A program made the translations under genes and the position numbers. A model generated the notes under the pieces. It was not told the origin of the DNA, searched no databases, and saw only the letters and a program-made list of their open reading frames with translations. Below, in pieces: positions 13,368-26,300 of a stretch of DNA of 64,000 bases; the stretch's first letter is position 1, and each line of letters starts with the position of its first letter. This stretch comes from Chondrosia reniformis (taxonomy: Eukaryota; Porifera; Demospongiae; Chondrillida; Chondrillidae), in assembly GCA_947172415.1 (NCBI GenBank), contig OX359191.1, forward strand, positions 1,550,001 through 1,614,000, written 5' to 3'.

Positions 13368-13424
13368 GCATTCTTCTTACACTAATTCAGAACTGTCATA
13401 TCTGAATTAGTGTAAGAAGAATGC
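13368..13424. repeat. Perfect 23-bp stem hairpin
   Basis: Arms 13368-13390 and 13402-13424 (GCATTCTTCTTACACTAATT.. and its inverse) are perfectly complementary around an 11-nt loop. Weaker inverted repeats extend outward (TTACCAATTAAAGGCTCTA near 13243 against TAGAGTCTTTAATTGGTAA near 13344), so it is probably the core of a foldback element. A partial relative is at 19325-19440. Confidence 0.7.
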
Positions 13425-13832
13425 TCCGCCCCTTTCAATCATTACATGATCAAGAATCACTTAATAGACTGCATCTATATAAGACTATAGCTATATATTA
13501 TGCAGTTACATATATATGAAAGTGTGAAATGATAGGGCTTATCTGTCGCAATCATGATTATATATATATTGCTGATGAAGACCTATGGGTTGAAAAGTTC
13601 TATATATTCCAAAGATTGTTGCTCAATTAACTTCATACATCATATGAAAGTGTATACATACTTAAGACAACCTCTATTTGCTTTACACTTGCATGTATAC
13701 ACATGCATATACAAAAATGTCAGAGTCATACGTAGTTTACTCTACATATATACACGAATTATATATCTAAGATCACATTGATGTAACTAACATGATTTCA
13801 TAAATGAAACATTCTGGAATTATATGTATATC

Positions 13833-14905
13833 TCCATTTGACAGAGTTGCAGCACTAAATGTATGGTAAGAGATAGGGCAAATATGAGTGAACATCAAAA
13901 TTTCAAAAACTCATGGACATGCTAGATAGATGTCTGTGAATGCTGACATCAAGTTTCAGCTTTATATTCTCCATTTGACAGAGTTGCATCGCCAATTGAC
14001 AGCTAACAAAACTCCAAAGAAAAAAAGTTGGGCCATACCGAACGCTACCATCCACGATGCTCAGAGGCCGGGATCGTTGGTAACATTCAGCTTATCGAAT
14101 CTGCCGAAGCGAATTACTGAGCTTTGGGTGTCACTTGCGTGAGAAGAACCAGTTCTCGATATGGCCGACTCATATAAATCCTAAGATTGATATCATATGC
14201 CAATCCCACATGCGTGGACCCCCCCCCCCCCCGAAATCCGGATTATTGGTGATTATATGGCACCAACCAATTAGGAGACAGCTTCAGAGTCTAAGTGCTA
14301 CCATGCAACCACTATGGGAACCGCAACCACCTTAGAGATGTGTCCAGGTTGGTAGGCCTACTATTATAAGGTTTTGATATCTATTTAATTAAATAAAGTA
14401 ATTCCCTAAGAAAACGCTTGTGGTTGTGTATATTCAATACTAGGGTATTTTTCGATCTGCTTTAACTCGTGTATACTTGTTTGCAGTTTTATAAAACTAA
14501 CAGGATTTACTGTATGGCTATTTGTGCATGCAGCCAAGAGGTTTTAGCTTCATAATCGTTCAATTTGACAGAGTTGCAGCACTCAATGTATATACATTAG
14601 ATATTTGTATAATAAGTTAATGTACAGTATGATGAGAGATAGGGCAAATATATATGAGTGTACATCAAAATTCAAAAACTCATTGGACATGATTGAAAGA
14701 TGTCTGTGAATGCTGACACCATGTTTCAGCTTTATATCTCTCCATTTGACAGAGTTATAGCACTAAATGTACATTAGATTCTGGTATACAAACTTAATGT
14801 ATGGTGAGAAATAGGGCAAATATGAGTGATTATGAACATCAAAACTTCAGAAACTTATCGGATAATTTTTATTGATATCTGTGAGTGCTGACAGCAAGTT
14901 TCAGC
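13833..14905. repeat. Interrupted direct repeats, ~160-bp unit
   Basis: Three units share CCATTTGACAGAGTTGCAGC, then AGAGATAGGGCAAATATGAG-type and TGTCTGTGAATGCTGACA-type words. Units 2 and 3 are adjacent; unit 1 is separated from them by about 570 bp of unrelated sequence. Confidence 0.6.
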
Positions 14906-15236
14906 TTTATATATATTCAACATATATACAACATAATATACGTATATACATAACATGTAATAACTTTCAGTTCTTCCATGAAATTATCAACTTTAACCCC
15001 ATGGAAGTAACTAAGTATGTAAGTATTATACAGTGAAACATACAGAGAATGCTTCTTGAGTGGATTTTGTTTTTAAAACCCATTGTTTATACACATGAAA
15101 AAGGTGTCATCACACTGAAATCAAAGAAATGTGTTAATGAAAATGTATATTAATGTAAGGTGTAAAATGGATGCATCGTGTCAAAATATGGATAGCTAGC
15201 TACATGTATTAGTTTATGTGTCCAAAAAGTATAAAC

Positions 15237-18200
15237 CTAATTAAAGTCACTTTTTTGTAATTCAATGTCAACTTTATTAGAAGTTGACAATGTTTGTGAT
15301 CTTTTAATTGAATCCGAGGACAAAACAAATTTGGATGTCACAGGCTGATGAGATCTCTTGATACATTTGTAAACTCTTTGAAAGTCTGAGCCTTTCAAAC
15401 CAAACCCAAGGTTTGTCAGCGGAAGAAGCCCAAGGAAGAAGAAGGAAATAATGTTTAAAGCAACATTTGCCTCATTGACTATTGACTCTATGCCTGGACA
15501 TTCCTTTTCCCCATCATAATAAAAATAACAACTGGAAAATGATAATATTCCATTGATATAGTCATTATGACTTCCTACTGACTCACTAAATCTTGCCAGA
15601 ACTATTACACCAGTAATGATATAGAAGATGGACAGTGATAATACCTTTACTTCAGGGGTGAAGGAGCGATTCTTGGTAAATGATTGGCTCTATATATAAA
15701 AAGTGTACCAAAGTATGGCTAACATTACAGTATATAATAAATCCGTGCAACTCCTATATTGTTTTCATTTTTACCTCCTGTTGATATGCTTGTCCAAATC
15801 CAAAGCACATATAATTACTCTATACAATCAATGTGGGTTACAAAATATTTGGACTCCTATATAGTTAGCAAATTTACTGTGTAGTTAAAAATGAGCTAGT
15901 CCTTTTTTAAAGAAGTCTTATTTGTTAACAATCACGGCAGATATGTTATAGATATAATACTTGCAGCCACATATGGATATATATAAAGTTTGACTATATA
16001 CAAATGTATGTACATTGAAACATATAGTAAATAACACATCAAGTTGAATGCTGATTTACATATATATATACCTTCCAAGTAATCCAAAATATATTTGTCA
16101 AAAATGACACTCCAAGTGGTAGGATGATGTTTATTGGAAGAATTAGTAAATAAAACACTACATCAAGATCATTTGCAACACAAGCTAATGGTGGAAGTCG
16201 TGACACAATATATTTGTATTTTGCAAGTACAACAATTGGCCCAATACTGCATATCAGTGCTGTAATCACCATTACTGATACATGGATAAGCTTTAGATGT
16301 TTAGTCAGTCTTCTTGACCAAATTGGAAAGAAGAGTGTAATCCAAATGTGTATAATATGAAGAAGCCACAGGATGAAGGCAAATGTGACAGTAAACTGGA
16401 AAATTACACCTGGTGGAAATATATAAAATAATGTTAGACTTATAATCTGCAAGATTTAAACATTGCATAATTTTTGTTTTATATGTCTCATCATTTGACT
16501 CTGGATTTTATCCCATACAAAAATTAAAAGGTTACATCAAATAATAACATACAAGAATATAATACATATGCTCATAACGTATACATGTATAATTATGTGA
16601 ATACTTCATGGCCACACACAGCTGTACATGTATTATGTATATATTAGGCAAACAAAAGTCATGTCAGACATACCAGATATACTGCAATAAGCTGTTGGCT
16701 CAGCTAGAATTGTTTGTAGAAAATCTGAATGACTACAATATAGACCATTGTCTGGATATACCTTTCCAATGAGAACTACAACAGCTGTAAAATATCAGAA
16801 AGTAAACGTAGTAATAAAATATAATTATTATAATTGTTTTGATTTTTTATTATATTATCAAAGAGTATGGTAGTGCTCTCTAAGTAAGAAAGGCCAAAAA
16901 ATATGGTCCCCCTAGTCAATGTTATCAATCAAGACCTCATAAATCAGCAACGAAGCATCATCCCTACTTCAGCTATACTAATGCACCCAAGGAAGTGATA
17001 CATATGATTAAGTCACTTATACATCAGTATATGCCACTTCTGAATGGTTAGACTTGTCACATGATCCCTGTCTTGTTTCATTACCATGCTAGTGACTATT
17101 GGAAGCACTAACATCCCTACTTCTCTTTAATAAGTCTTGTATATATAGTATTTAATGGAAATCTAAATCAAAATGGCGGACAAAATGGCAGAACCATGTG
17201 ATAATGCTAGATATCAAATGATATATAGGTCCAGTAAACCAGTTCTACTTTATTAGTAATAGCAATCTTAATATCTCTTACCTAGAATAGAAAGCAGTGT
17301 GTTAATATGCATAATTAGGATTGCTGGATACTTCAACCTAAAAGTACAATTGCAATAGAAATAGAACAAATTCAATTAATGGATTCCCAGTATAATGTAC
17401 ATGTATATACATGTACTTCATCCCATAAATTTCACAATATGGCTATACTTCGATTCTGGGGATACTTATAGAATTTGTATGATTTTGAAGGCTCCACACA
17501 CATACCTGCCATATATATATATATATAAGGAGCTAGCCAAAACATTATTAATGATCAACTATATATAGTAACAGGAGATGTTACAAAGTTGGTGATGTTT
17601 ACAACATGCACTTACAATGCCTTCCTTCTCTTGTATACCAATGCAAAATAGACACTTGTTGTCAAAAAGCACATTACTATGGCAAAGTAAACAAAAAATT
17701 CTTCTGCTATTTGCCCAGATTCTGTGTTTATTCGAAATGTAGAACAACTTGGCAAACAAAAGCAATCCACTTGAGTAAACAATGAAGTACATTGGACAGT
17801 TTTTACTGATTCATTGAAATGTTGGACATCTTCACTGGACTCAATTGCAATCAGTTGTTCTTTAGGGAGACAATTACAATCAGGTAGAAGAGTAGAGAAA
17901 GCAGTTACCTTTGATAATAATGTCCATTCCAGTTTACATATGTCAGTTTGAACCTTGTAGCAATCCTGTCTGGATGGCAATACTATGTTGGATGTACCAT
18001 TTATACAGGGTGGAAAGAAATACTGACAGAGAAATGGTAATCCATCTTTCTTGCATTCATCAGTCACAAGTGGAATGCTCAATAACTGTGTAATTAAAGA
18101 ATTTATTTCTGAAATGGAACAGCTTTCTTTACCAAGAATGGTACAATTTGGTTGCACTTTAAGTTGATCAAATGATAGGTCTTCGAATTCAACAATGTCA

Positions 18201-18681
18201 GTCAACACATCTGTGCAGGGACCACTATTTCCGTAAGTTATACAGTCCAGAGCTGAGTTTAATCCCTATACGCATATTTTCAAGAGTAAACATGATTATC
18301 AGTACCAAATCATTCGTTAAAGTAGAAGTTAAATACTTAGGTATATAGAAAGTATAATTTTAAAGAACTATTTTAATAATATTTATACGCATGCATTTTA
18401 CTATATACTTATCCTACATTTGACGCATTCGCTGACAAGTCCAAAGTTCCGTTAACGTTCCCAACTCCCCTCCCTTGGCATACTGTACTATCATTACTTG
18501 CCAATGGACAAAACCCTTCAAGGTTTTGAAAATTAGATAGGTTGCTGAGATATTCAATACTGCCGCCTTCTCTTGAACGATAATAGAAAATCACTGGCAA
18601 GAGAAAGAGTACCCAAACTGCCAACACAACTATTATATGGATTACTATTCCAACATGTTCCAACTTTGGTCTCTTCACCAT
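15237..18681 (-). CDS. Gene D: Frizzled-like CRD/7TM receptor, complete, 623 aa
   Basis: Exons 18681-18418, 18265-17616, 17337-17282, 16784-16674, 16409-16072 and 15689-15237 give 624 codons with consistent phases. The start at 18681 (MVKRPKLEH) is chosen because it aligns with gene C; an in-frame ATG at 18729 would add 16 residues. The CRD is more diverged from B and C, with an inserted acidic stretch after LPDCNCLP, but keeps LPFLCQYFFPPC and the TM1 end YKRRKAL. The loop exon encodes CSHSDFLQ, and the TM6-7 exon ends in an extended tail without KTxxxW. Its 5' half is duplicated at 60392-61458. Confidence 0.87.
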
Positions 18682-20756
18682 ACTTGTATATTGATCGATC
18701 CCTTTAAAACTATAGAACAGATACTTCAATGATGAGCTGTCCGATTTGTTTTATTCTTCCAAGCAAATAGAATATACTATCTTCCTATATAAGAGCCAAA
18801 AGAAAGGACATACATAATAAATATTAGTGGGTTTCCAATCAGAATGTCAGCAAATTTCTGGCTTCCGGTATCAACGCATAAAATGGACTTCTCAGATACA
18901 GCTTTAAGACAAATTCGTTTAGCATGCACTGTAATTGAGTCCATTTCGTTCCGTTCCGTTCCGTTCCATTCCGTTCCGTCCATTCCATTCCTGCTTTTAT
19001 ACTTTCCCCTTTTACTTTAAAAGTGATTGTGTCACTATTCATTCATAACAACTAAACAATTATCATATATGATGCATTCGCAAACATATAGAAGTGATGT
19101 GCGTCATACGGCGGTTAAGTCAGTATGCCACTTCTATATTTGGAACGTATATGCACGATCTTCCTTAATTCCTTTAGATCTGTTAGTCACTGTGTTGCAG
19201 CACTGCTATATATATAACTTAAAGTTGTTATATGAATCACTTAATATACAGTATATATAGATCTAGACGAATAAGCTCCCGTGCATGCATGCTAAGATGG
19301 AAGTGTACTATTTAGTCTATACTTTTTAGTATATATATTAGGTGATGTTGTTAACCAAAAAGCTCTAAGTTCTAGTTGATTGGGAAGACCTTGGAAAGTA
19401 TACACATATGTAAGATTTCCTTTTCCCTTTTAAGTTATCATAATATTTTCTAATGATTAAGTGTGATATTTCAATATATAGCGTGATGAAATAATTCTTA
19501 TCAGGTGATTGAGATTATGCTAAAAGACTCTAATAAAATATACTTACATGGATTACATGACACTTTTCCATCTGAACAGTGTTAGTTTTAGACTATTTAT
19601 ATTTATGCATTTATGCATAATTGATTGATGACTTATTGTGTTATGTCTTTAATATACGTATATGGAATCATGCAACTTAAAATGTATGACTAGCTATCTA
19701 GTGCTAACCAAAGAAAGACAAACTTAAAATTATACCCGATCTTGTATACATGGAATTTACATGTGTTGTATTATATTAATTATTAATTATATTTAAGTGC
19801 TTCATGTGCTTTGCATAGGCATTTTGTCCCATGTAGCACTGCATGTACAATGATATACATGAATAATTGACACATATGTTTAACTGCACAACATACGTAT
19901 GTATCGTAAAAAGTTTTTCTCCTTTCCCTCTCTTCACGGCTGCCTCCTTTCCTGGCTGCCTTCATTTCCCTCTATTTGCAGCTGCCTTCCTTTCCCTCTC
20001 TTCACGGCTACCTTCCTTTCCCTCTCTTCACAGCTGCCTTCTTTCCCTCTCTTCACGGCTGCCTTCCTTTCCCTCTCTTCACGGCTGCCTTCCTTTCCCT
20101 CTCTTCACGGCTGCCTTCTTTCCCTCTCTTCGCGCCTGCCTTCCTTTCCCTCTCTTCATGCCTGCCTTCCTTATCATCATATACTAAAACTAGTTGACAT
20201 AATAATTAATGTTTATAATAATAAAAATTATCCAAATTAATAAAAAAGATATATATAATCACACAATCTCTATGAGGTGTATAAAAAGAGTTATATTTAT
20301 TAAATTCCTAATGTGACTACTCAAGATGTATGCTTGGCTTGAAAATAATATAAAAATTCACTCAGGTCACTTCGGAAGTTCCTGCAATGCTGACTTGACT
20401 TGTATCAGTTTAGATATACATGTACAGTACATTAATAGTAATGATTTTGAAGTGAAAAGCATACAGTTTAATTAGATATGCATGCCATTTCTGTATTTGC
20501 CCATACTGTATTTAAATTCAGGTATTAGTATTCTCATCTTTTAGTAATTTATTGTATTCTATAATAAAAATATGATAGCATGCCTCTAGCTGAATAGCTA
20601 AAAGTATATATACATACATACAACTCTAACAACATAAACTATATATCAATAAATTTAAGTAAGTATATATAAATGCAGTTTTACAGTTTTAAATATATAT
20701 AATATATACATGCAAAGCTTTGAATTCTTTGAATTTCAAACCAAGTTAATTATTAG
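18682..20756. other. Intergenic, remnant E to gene D
   Basis: Presumed 5' flank of gene D. It holds a short (CCGTT)n tract at about 18945-18990, a partial foldback relative at 19325-19440, a segment (19745-19885) similar to 42245-42410, and the minisatellite at 19914-20170. No gene recognised. Confidence 0.55.
19914..20170. repeat. Polypyrimidine minisatellite, ~26-bp unit
   Basis: About nine to ten units of TTCCTTTCCCTCTCTTCACG-GCTGCC with scattered changes. The strand is almost purely C/T. It gives long false open frames in three phases rich in Phe, Pro, Leu and Ser; these are not genes. Confidence 0.85.
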
Positions 20757-21250
20757 ATGTTATCACTTTTAAGTTCCTCTGATCATAATGATGTGGCCAA
20801 TTTGGATTTCTGAGGCTGAAACCTCTTGAAACATTTGTAAACTCTTTGAAAATCAGAGCCATTTAGACCAAATCCAATGTTTGCAAGTGGAATAAACCCA
20901 AACAGGAAGAAGGATATGAAACATCTAAAGCGACAATAGTATCATCACTATGGACTCTATGCCTGGACAGTCCCTATTATACCCATCAAAGTGGTATCTG
21001 GAAAATGACAATATTCCTCCGACATGGCTGTGAAAAACATGAAACCCATGAAATTAATCTATAAACACATACTTGAGCACCCTTTGAAACCTGGCTGTTC
21101 AAGAAGTTTCAAATAGATTTCATGCTATGCATATATTTGATATACATATATTTGTTCCTGTGTTGAAAATCTGAATGACTATATATAATATACAGTAGAG
21201 ACCATTATGCATGCATTTTCTGAATACACCTTTCCAATGAGGACTACAAT
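20757..21250 (-). pseudogene. Remnant E: 3' exons of a Frizzled-like gene
   Basis: 20757-21010 aligns with the TM6-7 exon of gene F (42603-42900) but has a 1-2 base shift at about 20915 and a further deletion near 20950, so the frame is broken. A half copy of foldback M1 lies at 21020-21125. Then 21160-21250 resembles the loop exon (VLIGKV) but is interrupted by extra bases. CRD, TM1-5 and leader exons are missing. The upstream similarity to 42245-42600 shows that it arose by duplication of a gene F-like 3' end. Confidence 0.7.
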
Positions 21251-21585
21251 ATAACTTAATATTATTTTTGGGAGTATTATGTGGCATATGCATATACGTA
21301 TATGCAAAACTTTTATTTTTATATATAGAGTAATGAAATGACACTATATATAAATTTTTTCCAGGACCTATATTAATTTAATTTGTTTTCAGAAATTAGT
21401 ATGACTTCTGTTTGTAACCTAAGCAATAAAAATGAAGTTAGAAGTAGGGGTGGCAGTGCCTACAACAGTGATTACCACATACTAAAACTTAACCATACAC
21501 AAGACATATTATATATATAGAAGTAAATATTCTCTGGCATAGGTAACCCTATATACCAAGCTACGACCTCCAAACCATGCAGCAT
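21251..21585. other. Intergenic, remnant E to S1
   Basis: AT-rich stretch with no recognised coding or repeat feature. Confidence 0.5.
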
Positions 21586-21733
21586 CTAAAGACAAACCGA
21601 TTTTGGGAAGGAGTCACCGTCATACTGGTTCAACCATATAATAGTCGGTCTCCCTCCCACTAACAGTCTTGGTCCCTTGTGTAGCTTTAAGAGATGACTA
21701 GATCCACTATTTTGAGGTTTCGGATTGGGGCAG
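21586..21733 (-). CDS. Tentative last (cytoplasmic) exon of S1
   Basis: The TM exon of S1 ends in phase 2. A strong acceptor (CTGTGCTGCTCTTTCAG) opens an exon at 21733 in the matching phase that reads 48 codons to a TAG at 21586, starting CPNPKPQNSG. A competing possibility in another frame is a short exon at 21659-21620 ending DYYMVEPV and stop, with a tyrosine motif typical of receptor tails but a weak acceptor. The choice cannot be made from sequence alone, and this region is not present in the S2 copy. Confidence 0.3.
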
Positions 21734-22135
21734 CTGAAAGAGCAGCACAGGCATAGATGCAGCATTCATAATCCAGGATATACAGACCACTATAGTATAA
21801 TTGTTTTTAATGGCCACTTACGTATATATATAATATATAGAAAAAAATGCATACTATAGATCTTAAGCTTGGATGATATATAACTAGTCACTTTTTATTA
21901 CAAATTATACGAGAAAGATTAAAACTAGTTTGAGGTCTAATTGCTCATAATTAAGCTAATTGAAATGAATACTATTCTTCTTGTGGATCCTCTTCTAGTT
22001 TGAACTAATAGGCTTCAAAACATATTCAGGAACAGTTACAGCTCTATAAGGAAATTAGAATGTAAAAAATGTATGATATTTATGCAGAGCAGATTAAGTC
22101 AATTAACTTTTTCTCTCGGTATAATATGTACTAAC

Positions 22136-23305
22136 CTTCCAGTAGGAGTGGACTTGCACACTTTCCAAAAGAGCCAAAAGAAGAGTAGTACTAGGAGTAT
22201 GGTTGCAACAACCACAATGGGAACCACTACAGCCAGACCCAGCTCAGGGTTGCACTCAAAGAAGCCATTGCATATATCCTCAGTTGGGGAAGATATAGCA
22301 GCTGAAACTGTCTCTGAAAATTCTGTTAGACCTGCCGAGCTATTGCACCTTGCCTATACATAGATTGGAGTAGCGTGTGTATCAAAGTAACTAAATAAGT
22401 GTACCATACATTATATATATTCATCATGTATATTCTATATTGATCACATCCAGGGTGTTTGAGTATCAATCGGGATCAATATGCTTTTTCAATATATAGC
22501 TGAAGACCCAAAGATGATATGAATGAATATATATATACCACAGAGGTGACATCATGTAACACAGAAACAAGTTAGAGTTTGTGACATATCAGATATGACT
22601 GACTAACCTCTGGTGTGTCCTGTTACACCACAGAAGCGGGGATTTAATCATATAAGTAAATATAGCTATAACCCAGAGGCTATATACGTACGTTGTATAT
22701 TTGAGACCATAATTTGTGGATGTTGATTTCCGTTACAGACAAACAAATACACAAACAGATTCAGTGCATTATTGTATCCATACATATACGTATGTCACAG
22801 TTAATTCCAGGAATAGCTACGTAACTAACTTGGAAGATATACAATCCATCCTCTTCAACTTCTGCAAAGTACGTATTTTGATCTTTTGGCAACAGCACAC
22901 TCTGTTGAAACACAATATAAAATATAGATAATCAGTTACTCGATCGCCCTATGGGGGGATCATATTTTATTTATCTACATACTCTTCTCTCTGCTTCTGG
23001 AGCACGAGCTTCTAATTCACTCATCGGAAGAGGTACTATTCCCTACAAGTTTTGTACGTATATACATGAAAGAATTTATATAGTACTGACGTTTAAACTT
23101 GTGTATACATAATAATTAAAAATTAAAAGTTCTTCTATAACAATGACCAAAAATAGAGCAGATCTCACATTTAAACCAAACTGGGTTTCCTGTCGGAAAT
23201 AGACAAGTTCACATTTACGAGATATTCCCTGATAGTACTCCCAAGTCACTTCAAAGTGGCTAGTATTCACCACTCTTACTTGAACATTAATTGGTGGCAA
23301 TGGAA
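22136..23305 (-). other. S1 membrane-proximal part: FN3 domain and TM helix
   Basis: Exon 23305-23169 starts VPLPPINVQVRVVN and has the FN3 B-strand Trp (VTWEYYQG). 23042-22983 and 22901-22830 (ending DGLYIFQ) complete the domain. 22353-22136 begins ARCNSSAGLTEFSE and contains a strongly hydrophobic helix (LGLAVVVPIVVVATILLVLL) followed by KVCKS, a stop-transfer signal. The junctions between these exons are phase 0, unlike the phase-1 CCP exons. Confidence 0.8.
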
Positions 23306-26300
23306 CTGCAAGTAATTATAAAGTTATATACATATACTGTCCGTATGTGTATGAAATATACTATTCCTAATACGTAAGTATATATATACGCATGTGTAGA
23401 TACGTATATACTGTACATAGTTGATATGCTTACAATAATTACGAATGCATATAAACATTTAGTCTACACATTTTTTCCTGAACTGTTCCCCTAGATATTT
23501 ATAGGGAAAACCTGCCATTGGATGAGAATATACTGTATAAATATAGATTAATTGCCAACTGTACATATAGCATAATAATAGTTAATGTTGCTGAAAAAGT
23601 CAAAAATAAACATTAAAAAGCTAAATTCAATGCAGTGATGTACATAGAAGAGAATAATTGCTTTATACCTGCACAGACTGGTGCTGCTCCACTCCATGTG
23701 CCATTGGATTGGCACACTCTTACTGACGAATCATTGATTAACTCGTAGCCACTATCACACTGGTATTCAGCAGTGGAATTGAAGAGTGTTCCGTTAGTGA
23801 ATGCAATAACTGAATGGTCCACTTGTTGTGGGTATCCACAGTCCATAACTATATATGTTTATTGTATGCAGTGGAATGTATCAAAATATATTATATGTAT
23901 ACAATGTCAGATATATATATGCACAGTGCTGCAAACAGTAAAACCTACTATCACAATATGGTGATGGCTCGCTCCAGTTTCCATGTGCCAGACAAGTTAT
24001 AAAACTTGGTCCCCTTAGTTCATATCCTTCATTACATACATAATAAGCTCTGGAAGGATAGAAGGTGTCTGTACTATTTCCAGATCTGTATCCATTATCA
24101 ATTTCTGGTGAGGGCCCACACTCAATAGCTAATTATTGAGACAGAGAGACAATATTTACATATAAATTATTTAACTCTCTATAATATGTATTTTAGCCTT
24201 ACGTTGGCAATATGGCTCTTCTTCACTCCATTCTCCATCTTCTAAGCAAGATCTCAATTGTGGTCCTACTAGAGAATAGCCAAAATCACAATCATACAGT
24301 GCTAGTGACTTGAAGGTTGTATCTGCACTGTGTAGAACTGTTCCATTGTCAGGAGTGTCAGGAATACCACAGTCCACAACTGTTACACAAATGAATATTT
24401 TGATCAACATATATACAGTATCGTAATAAACATATAAAATATAAAATACCAATTGTTAGATATATGTACGTATATCTTACTTCTACAGGCTGGTTCAGTT
24501 CCATTCCATTCTCCATTGGCCTGACAGTACCTCGCATCAAATCCATTCAGTGCATATCCGGGGTCACAGAAATAGATGGCGGTAGACTCAAACACTGTAC
24601 CATAGCTGTACATCAGATTGCCATTCTCAATGTCAGGAAGAGAATAACAATCAACAACTACAACGTATAATGGAAGTTATAATTCAATGATATGATATAT
24701 AAGTATATCCATTTAGGTAAAGCTATAAATGTTATATGATATATATATGTTTAACATTTGCTATATTTACCTATACAGAAGGGATCTGTTCCATTCCAGT
24801 AGCCAGACGAAAGACAGCTTCTTTCAGAGGGTCCAATCAAGTTGTAACCAACGCTGCAGTTGTATATCACAATTGACTGATATGTAGTGCTATTAAAAAC
24901 AAGGTCAGTGGAACCATTTACAATTTCCTCTATCTCTCCACAATCCACAACTATTAAGAATACATACATAAATGGAAATAATAAAAATAAAATGCATAAA
25001 AAGGTATTACTGGAAATTGCGCATCTCAGATGCATACCTTGACACTGTGGAGTGTCTCCAATCCACTCCCCATCTTCCTGACAAGTCACTAGAGGATGGT
25101 TCTTGCTCAAAAAGTAGCCATCTTGACATTTGTATTTGGCCACTGAAAGGTACGTTGTGTTTCTACTAATGTCAGCATATCCATTTGCAATCACAGGAGG
25201 ACTGTCACAATCAATCACTATAGATTACAGTATACATAGATCAATCATGTCATATCACCATACCACATATACACATGCTATGGTCTTTATCATTCATACA
25301 TATCATAAACATTCTCATATCTGTACCTTCACAACTTGGTTCTTCAAGACTCCATTCTCCTGAAATCTGACACACTCTCTCAGATGGACCATTCAGGGTA
25401 TATCCACTGTTACACAAGTATTTGGCTATAGACTGATAATCATTTCCTGTATTGATCACATCTCCATCAGTTATAGGCTCCAAGGCTGGACACTCCACAA
25501 CTGTATGGTTGGTATATAAACAGAAAGTTCTCAAAATATTGTATGTAATCATTTCCTTAGAATTGACATACCTTGACATATTGGTGAGGCTGGATCCCAA
25601 AATCCACACTCATCACAGACAGATGTGTTAGATCCAATTAGCCAATAACCTTCATTACAAGTAAAGTAAGCAATATCCAGGTATTCTTGTCCACTATAGT
25701 CAATCCTTCCATTGACCAGCCTATCAAGACTACCACATTTCAATCCTGTTAACATTAAAAAACTCATTAAAACAACAACAGTGCATAGTTTATAAAATTC
25801 TCACTTCTGCATTCAGCTGTTAGTGTACTCCAGTTTCCACTTGCTTGACAGGAAATGCTGTCATATCCAATCAATTCAAAGCCTTCGTTGCATGTGAACT
25901 TGGCTACATTCCTATAATATGTGCCCTCACTAGCATCAACTGTTCCATTTACCAATTGAGGAGGACTTCCACAGTCTATAGCTGTCTCCAAAAGAATAAT
26001 GGAATTATTTGAAGACCAGGTATCCATTTAAATGAGTTACAACAGGCTCACCTGAACATTGAGGTTCCACACTGCTCCAAGAACCATCACTGAAACACTC
26101 TCTTGTTTCATTACTGTTCAGATAGAATCCAGTGTCACATGAATATGTTGCAAGCGTCATAAAAGTGGTCTTGCCAGTATCATAATAAATATTTCCATTT
26201 TCAATAGAAGTAAGGCCTTGACATTCAATGGCTGCAATATAAGATGTATAGAAACCTTATTCTATAATATAGTGATTGTAATACCTTTCAAATATTGTAC

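Larger units (their letters stand above)
12525..15236. other. Intergenic, gene D to gene C, repeat-rich
   Basis: About 2.7 kb with no gene recognised. It differs from the 5' flanks of A/B and of D. It holds a long foldback and perfect hairpin near 13228-13440, three partial copies of a 'CCATTTGACAGAGTTGCA' repeat (13833-13990, 14563-14745, 14746-14905), and a less AT-rich insert (about 13990-14560) with a 13-C run at 14219-14231 and two short open frames of unknown nature. Confidence 0.55.

Noticed and set aside
13930..14335. Two short plus-strand frames in a GC-richer patch
   Set aside because: No domain, no splice context, and a long C-run interrupts them; probably part of an unidentified insertion.
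18940..18990. Repeat-encoded peptide on the minus strand (WNGTERNG-type)
   Set aside because: Product of a (CCGTT)n tract, duplicated at 61705-61750 with the segment; no start, splice or domain support.
19867..20240. Three overlapping open frames of 70-113 codons rich in Phe, Pro, Leu and Ser
   Set aside because: They are translations of the 26-bp minisatellite in its three phases; the composition follows the repeat.
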